Origin: Puffinus mauretanicus
Taxonomy: Eukaryota; Chordata; Aves; Procellariiformes; Procellariidae
Direction: 5' to 3'
Assembly: GCA_023333565.1 (NCBI GenBank)
Contig: JAJKFH010004053.1
Span: forward strand, 2,170,001-2,234,000
DNA length: 64,000 nucleotides
In this document: positions 57,401 to 64,000 of the stretch, in pieces
How positions within the stretch are numbered: position 1 is the stretch's first letter
Layout: each line of letters opens with the position of its first letter
Notes under the pieces: model-generated
Told to the model about the DNA's origin: nothing
The model's database searches: none
The model's input: the letters and a program-made list of their open reading frames with translations, nothing else
Made by a program: the position numbers and the translations under genes

Positions 57401-60400
57401 TAGGGAGACAACCATGTTTCTGCTTTCTGTAGCACTTAACGATCCCCAAAATGCAAATAAAAGTGAGAGCTGCAGCTGTTTAAAATATTCCTGCTGCTAC
57501 GTTATTAAGTAGAAGGGGACAAACATAAGGGCAGGAAGCCTCTGATTAAGAGCAGGTTTGTATGGCGTACGTGACTCAAAAATCGATGTTGTTTGAACTC
57601 AGCGCTGGCTCAATTTTACCCCTGCCCGTGAGGCCGAGCTTGTGCCTGAATGTGTCATACATCTGTGCTCTTTGAATCAAACAGGATGCAAAATCCCTCT
57701 GATGTAAAGGTTTTAAGGCTGGTATTTATCCTACTGACACAAAAGTGTGTTTGTTGGGAAATACCACATGGTGCCATAGACTCAAGTAAGTATGGATGAG
57801 TGAGAGATACTGTCTGGGACTGAGGACAAATGGAGTTAACTTACTGTCTCCTCTGTATTTGCTGTACGTCGTGTGGAACAAACAACCAGACTTGGGAAAA
57901 AAAGTCTTTTTCTTTTTTGACACAGGTCTTTTTCAAGTGTCTTCATGGTTCCCACTAAATAATGACAGTAACATGGCTAGTACCCTGGGAAAAAGGTGTA
58001 CTATTACTGTTTAAAAAAGAGAAATGGAAATGGAAAGAGCTCAAGTGGTACAGGAGCTTGCCTTGGGCAACCATGTTTTATGACCCATGTTTGGATGCCT
58101 ATGTGCTATCAGAATACAAATACCATAAATCCCATGTTTTCCATCATCTTGGTCTTTCTGCTCACGTAAAATATATATAACTTGCCTAACAATTAAATAA
58201 TATTAGATTCAGTCAGCCATAGGCAAGAAAGTTGAGAACGGAAAATTTTTGCCTTTAGCTAATCCAGATAGGAAGGCCTGGAGAAAAGGATGCCGTGTTT
58301 CATCTTCCTAAGGCTAATCCGTACTATAATATTAAAATGTCATTTCCTCTGACACTCCAGGTTATCGTGGGAGAGCTGGGCCTCAAAAGACTCAGCTCCC
58401 AGAAGACATCAGCCAAAGGTGAAGCTTGTTGAGGAACCAGGTGCTGCGGAACAGTGGCTCCTCTCCAGGAGCCGCTTGGCTGGTCTGTCCTTTGGCACTA
58501 TTAGTATTTATTTCCATTGCAAGAAAAGCACCTCCTGCTGCTGGGATTTATGCAAACAGTTTTGGTATCCTTTCAAGGCTTTAGTATGATAATAAGGGTA
58601 GATAATAAGCTTGCATTTCTTTTTTATTGTGTATGACAGTGAGCCTCATCTTGCTCACGACCCCGAGCGGCAGAGCTGATGCGGGTGTTGTGTGCTGTGG
58701 TCGTTATGCATGTGTTTCATGTTGTTCTGGGTCACAGGTATGACAGCATAGTGGGTTACAACTGCTGTCCAGGAAAGTGGCAACTACCTGTCAATATAGC
58801 TGAATGTAATCTAGTTGACAGTTTTCTAATGAAACTTGGATTTACATTATGAAAAAGGTTGACAGCCACTTTTCCGCACAGCTTTCAGCGCTGTTCCTGT
58901 GAGCGCTCCAAAATGTTTGTTAGAATAAGAAATGAGCATGTTTTGACAGTGTCAAAGTCAACGTTAATGTTGTAGAAGCCTTTATTAAAAATAACAGTTC
59001 CACGAGGCATGTACCTGCTGGTGAAGTCAGTTTCAGGAAGGCAGCTCTTGGACGGGTTTGTAGGACAGCTGGAAGCAGGTTCCAGCAGCCATGGGGTATG
59101 GCTTGGCCATGCAATGGCAGCTGCTGTCCCGGCCAGCGCTACCCCTATTCATCCAGGCTGCAGTGCCCCATGGCACAGCGCAGCACCCCATAGAAATGCT
59201 GGCTTGTACCTGAGCACGTTGCAGTCACGCCGATGGGGTTCTCTGAGCAGGGCTTCTGCCCGGGGCATCGCGCTGCACGGCTGCAGCAAAGTTGCTTGGG
59301 CTGCTGTGGACTTTCACCTTTCTGTCACAAGTGCTGCTGCACAGGGTGGACGCATCTGTCTTAGCCCTCCTTTTAAAAGCATTTAGCTGTGAATCAGAAC
59401 AGTTACAGCAGATAACTGGAGTCACTGTTGCTGAGTTGTGAATAACAAATTCTTAACAGCAAAATCTCCGTGCAAAATTCACAGCGAGTCATACCAAGGC
59501 CATTAAAAGGACACAACATGCTAGCATGAAATGTCATTCTATAATATAAAGTAAATCATAAAATTATAGATTCATAAAAACTCTGAAGAAAAAGGAGTAA
59601 AGCAATCTTGTGTTATTCTCTGGAAGTTGTTTCTTCCTTATGTTGCTTTCATTCAAATTACTTTCATGTGCTCCTTAGCGGTTTTTCCTTGGTAGTGTAA
59701 GTCTAAAATTTTAGTACAAAGAAATAAAACAAAGAAAAATACATCCCTTGGTAGCTTGACATACAGAAATGGAGAAAAAACTGCTCTGGAGATTTGTTTC
59801 ACTGCTGGGCTGTTACTTCAAAGCCAGTCCAACCTGTAATGACTCTTCTTGGTCCAGTTCCAAAGCCCAGTGAAATCCATGAAAGGCAGGCGCTGAGCAC
59901 TGACAAGGCTGAAGAGCAGTTTGATGGTTCATCTGGAATTAATTTGATGGTCTTAATCAAGGTTTTGGGTGACAAGCGTTCAGACTGCAGTGTGGGCTCC
60001 TCTCCTGTATTGCTTGACCAGACCCACTGGCCCATTACATGGGCAGTACGGAGACTCACCAGGGAGGCTTTGCGATGGGGAGCACATGCAGTCCTTCTGG
60101 GACTCCCTGATGAGATCTAGTCTGGGATCGTTACCTCTTCTTGAAAAACTGTAGAAATCATGGAAGTGCAGGGATATATCTTGTTCTATATTGTGCCTGA
60201 CCTCCCATATCTGGCATGCATTAGCTTTAGTTCCTTGATAGGTATCGTGCCTCTTCCATCTTAGGCTGTCTGCTTACCTTGGCAGAGAGCTGTGAGGACC
60301 GAAGGAGCTGCGTGGAAGCATTTCCTACATGTTTAGGAAGCACTCTGGTGGGTGCTTCAAGGGGAAGGCATAAGGCACAGGAGACTTCTCCATGTCATTT

Positions 60401-62750
60401 AGGACTTTTGCCATGCCTGGAAACATCCCCGAGTTTTGATGCTGTTGCGGTGGGGCCAGCAATCTCCATGGCCTGATAAGTTTGGTTTATATTTTGGAGA
60501 AATTATCACTGTGGTCTTGCTTCTTGTCCATGCTTTTGCTCTGCTAATTTAGCTCTGAGTTCAAGCACGCTATGAGGTTGCAGTGAATTTTTATAATTGC
60601 TTTGTGGGGACGAGAGTCATCCTCTTTGTCGAGAAGAGTGATGTGTTGGGAAATCTGAATTTAACTCACAAGGCACGACAGCCACTACCTCAGCACTGCT
60701 GATGTCAAAGTGAGGCCGAGGCCAGGCAGGAATTGATGGCTGCTCCAGCCTTGTCTCCAGCATGTCCAGGAGGAAACACCGCTAAAAATCCTCTAGACAG
60801 GATGGGGTAACAACAGTCGCCGTAAAATATTATCACACAAGCTGATAAAAACCGTCTGGTCTTGGCTGAACCTGAAGTGCATGTCCTTGCTGCATCTGAG
60901 TCTTCGCTCAGCAGCAGACTCTCCTGCAGTCTGAACTGATGAAGATGCTCAGTCATATTAAGCATACAGCCAGCCTTACCTGCATGGCAGGATTTTGTGT
61001 TGCAGCAGACCTTTCCCTTTCCTACCCTCACTTAGTACAAGTAATTTGTCTGTGAATCTGAAAGCCATGCAGACTGAGAGTGCAAGGAAAAATCCTATCT
61101 GACCATACACACATTTTTTGATACAGCACAAAAATCCTCCCTGCAGGTTACGTACTGGTCAACTTCTGACAATGCTCGCTATGGGGAGGATTGGGCTGCT
61201 GAAGGCTGAGGGTAAAAGCAGCTAATAAAGGACAAGAACCCTTACATAGTTCCATTATCTCTTCCATCAAAATGCATCTCACAGGCATTAATGAATCAGG
61301 CTGTAACATTTTACAGGCAGACAAAGACTTCAGCAAGGCTAAATAAGGAATTTTTGAAGGGTCAGTCTTGGGGCATTTGGAGAGGTCAGTCTGAGCACTT
61401 ACGTAAGACAAGAAGATGATGAATATGTGAGCGCCGAGAGCTCGTGCTGAGTCCTAGGCTTGTTCCAGGCTGTGACTTCAATGACCACTACCTAAGTGGC
61501 ATTTCTGAACATTTTCTACATATCAGCCCCTGCTGTGAGGGATGGAGCTCAATGGCTTTTCTCTTGTGGAGGAAGAAAATATGAACATGTCACAGCTGAT
61601 ATAGCAGTTACTCAAAATATGTATTTTAGCCCTGCTTTGGTAATTTTGGAACAGCCTTCTGTCAGCTGATTCTTCCTGGAGGTTTAAGGCACCGAAATTT
61701 CTAAATAAGGGTGGACTGAAGAAACTGTGTAGCTCCACAGATGCTACATGAGCAGAAGACGCATATGTGACCAAGGTTTCTGCTGAATCTGGTTGCCAGC
61801 AGGGAGAGCATACCAAACTGCATCCAGGGTGACTCTCTAGAAGGCTTCCCACCAGTCTTGTCCCCACTGGGGCAGGTGTGACAGACAGTCACAATGCCAG
61901 TCCCCCATGCTGGGTATCAGGGAGGAGGATCCTGTGTGGGGAGTGTGAGGGTGAGCACGGCATCCAGCCCCTGCTCCTACCCCAGCAGCGTCATGGCTTT
62001 TCTCTGGCTTGCAGAGGTCTCACTTGGCTCATAGCCTGAATGCCACGAGAGAATTTACTTCTTCTATGGGGCAGGAAGGGAGAGACTTGTGCAGGCACGA
62101 GCACGACAGGGTCACTGTCACTGCCCGAGATGCTGGTGCTGCTCCCTGCAACATGTTGCATGGAGGATTTGTCTGCTTGGCAGCTGGTTCGTTTGACTCT
62201 ATTTAGCACATGTCCTGAGCCCCAGTTCCTCAGGGAGTCATATTGAGCCATGGTAGTCTCAGAAAACTTCCTCTGAAGCAGCTTAGGAACAAAACCTCAG
62301 GGGCATTTCTTTCATGGAAGGTCTCCAAGTGTCTAGGGGGACTAGATAAAAAGCAAGCTAAAGATCCTTTTGAGGAAAAATAAATCATGACCTCCCCACT
62401 GCACAGTGTAGGCACAGTTAACTTCTGTTTTGTGTACAACATCGGCACATCCTCACAACATGTGGCATGAATCCTGTGAATCTCTACTGCAGATCCCCAT
62501 ATAATGCTCCCAGCACCCTGTCCAGACCCCTCCGTAAGCCCTGTGACTCTCTGCAGGCACTTGTATTGGCTGGGAAGACCTCACCGGTAGTGAGGAGAAG
62601 TCCATTGATATCCTACAATGTAAAGTTCACTAGATCATCACGGCACAATATTTTCCTTTTGGGGAAAAAACTCTCAGGTAAAGCAGCTAGTTCATCACTG
62701 GACCTGATTCAGACCAGCCACTTGAACCTGAGGGTCTCATCACTTCATCA
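54411..62750. other. Single-copy DNA with a CpG-richer patch, no gene assigned
   Basis: Open frames are 125 codons or shorter and unsupported. 57000-57350 is clearly richer in G, C and CpG than its surroundings and is followed by moderately complex sequence to 57700. 59060-59360 is also GC-richer. No transposon or RNA gene recognised. Confidence 0.5.
57005..57345. other. GC- and CpG-rich patch (possible small CpG island)
   Basis: CpG occurs many times here (for example CTCCCGGGGTCGG, GGTGGCGCGTCC, GCGTCAGCCGGGGGCCGG, CCCTCGCGGCGGGG), unlike the adjoining AT-rich DNA. A plus frame (57073-57399) crosses it, but the product shows no domain. It could be a regulatory element or an unmethylated patch. 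This is inferred from composition only. Confidence 0.4.
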
Positions 62751-62793
62751 TTAGCTTCATGTGAGGATCTCATTAGTGAGATCCCGAAGCTAA
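62751..62793. repeat. 43-bp two-part inverted repeat
   Basis: The outer arms TTAGCTTC (62751-62758) and GAAGCTAA (62786-62793) pair, and so do the inner arms GGATCTCA (62765-62772) and TGAGATCC (62777-62784). The apex loop is TTAG. An asymmetric internal loop (ATGTGA opposite C) separates the two stems. Sixteen base pairs in 43 bases is well beyond most chance hairpins in the window. Confidence 0.92.
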
Positions 62794-64000
62794 CAAGCTT
62801 ATTTGCTCTCTTTTTTTTTTTCTGTCCTATAGTGATTGTTTCTTTTGTTTAGAGCTGCTTCTATGAGTTCATGATCCTTTGCACTTGAAGCCACAGCCTC
62901 GTAGGAAAGGTATGTAATTTACTTAACAATCTAATTTCTTCCTTTTTAGTCCAACAAATTGTATATCTTCATGAAAAAAACCACCAACAACAAACAAACC
63001 AAAATAAAACAAAAAAAACCTCCTGAAAACCCCAGCTCATGTTTTCATAATGATGGTAATTTAAAGCACACATTAGCATTCTGTATTTTATCTTAATTAC
63101 AGATGCAGCAGAAGAATAAAATATTTATACTTGTGTGCACTTCTTTCCTTTCTGACAGCAGAGTGAATGTGATAAGCTTTTCTGGGACTGTAATAAAAGA
63201 TTAACATTTTTCAACTTGTGTTTATATACATACGACATATATTCATCAATACCTTCTTATTATAGCCACGGAAGATCCATCAAAGGTGAAGAAAGTAGAA
63301 ACAAGTATAGGTCTCAAGCATTTCTCAGACTAACGGACATGTCTGCGAAGGATACATAGACACTCACTGCCTAGGAAAAAAGGGTGCTCCAGAAAACCAG
63401 AATTTCTCTGGCTTTTTCATTAAATCCAATCATCTTGGGCGACACTGCCATATAATTTTCCTTCTACATGGAAAACTTTTTTACCCTCAAAATTCTGTGT
63501 AAAGTCTCATTTTCCTCTTCCTAACATCCTCAGTGTCTGGAGAGAGAGATATATTTAATTACAATTCATTTTCAGTGCTGTATCTCACTACTGCTGGTAA
63601 AGGAGAAAGACCCTTGAAGTTTGGAGTTTCAGCACATTGTCTCCTTGATTGCAAAGGAACTGACTCTCTGCAGCTGGGGCTGGTACTGAGAATCATTAAA
63701 GAGAGACAGCAATGCAGTGCACAGTGCCATTTAATTTCTGTACAATTTGCTTATGCAGTTTAGAATAAAGATCAGATTAGAGAAAAAGCTCTAAAAACTT
63801 TGTATTAGCACATTAGAACTATAATCTTGCACCAAATCCCCTGGAGTAAATACGCATGGTTGCAATGATTTTATTTGAGCCTTGCTGAGCTACACTGAGT
63901 AGAGCTCTGAATTCTTTTATTACAATGGTTGTTATTTTTCATAAGACCATCAGATCCACTGAAATAACTTAGAGCATCAGAGCCGTATAGGCCTGACTAT
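62794..64000. other. Single-copy AT-rich DNA, no gene seen
   Basis: There is an A-rich stretch with CAAACAAACC-type repeats at 62975-63022 and a T-run just outside it at 62811-62821. Open frames up to 76 codons only. Confidence 0.6.

Noticed and set aside
1..64000. tRNA, rRNA, CRISPR or bacterial-type operon structure
   Set aside because: None seen. The repeats are dispersed retroelements and simple repeats typical of bird DNA.

Overview
The window looks like ordinary non-coding bird DNA. It is AT-leaning and no open frame exceeds about 167 codons. The recognisable content is avian transposable elements: CR1 non-LTR retrotransposons, which reverse into the plus strand with the typical AGAATCATAGAATC 3' end, and solo LTRs of two endogenous retrovirus families I recognise as common in birds. 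I cannot name the species or the chromosome. I found no complete gene, tRNA, rRNA or CRISPR array.

Layout. 1-5918 is single-copy DNA. 5919-8005 is a long, broken CR1 (copy A, minus strand) keeping part of the endonuclease and the reverse transcriptase. 8006-29589 is mostly single-copy. It carries four old CR1 fossils (about 10992, 11738, 16180 and 23550), a 33-bp tandem duplication, and one possible orphan coding exon at 17918-18069. 29595-30351 is a GC-richer LTR on the plus strand. 31174-31755 and 32014-32566 are two minus-strand solo LTRs of one ERVL-like family, each with its own 5-bp target duplication. A third member lies at 38994-39520. A 96-bp tandem duplication follows the second LTR at 32687-32879. 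40288 to at least 40870 is a very old minus-strand CR1, and a younger CR1 (copy B, 41800-43628) sits about 0.9 kb further on in the same orientation. 43657-53656 is single-copy. 53657-54410 is a third young CR1 (copy C, plus strand, 5' truncated). The rest is single-copy, with a GC- and CpG-richer patch near 57000-57350 and a strong inverted repeat at 62751-62793.

How the parts work together. There is no pathway or operon here. The window records repeated retrotransposition over different ages: heavily decayed CR1 fossils, younger but dead CR1 copies with recognisable reverse transcriptase motifs, and solo LTRs that keep promoter-like sequence (a TATA-like box next to a cAMP-response-element octamer in two of three). 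The region could be intergenic or lie within a large intron. The orphan exon candidate at 17.9 kb is the only sequence hint of a host gene, and I could not assign it to a family. I saw no convincing undescribed biological system. The best leads are the orphan exon, a nonsense codon shared by two CR1 copies, a short duplication at a CR1 5' junction, and the LTR promoter modules.
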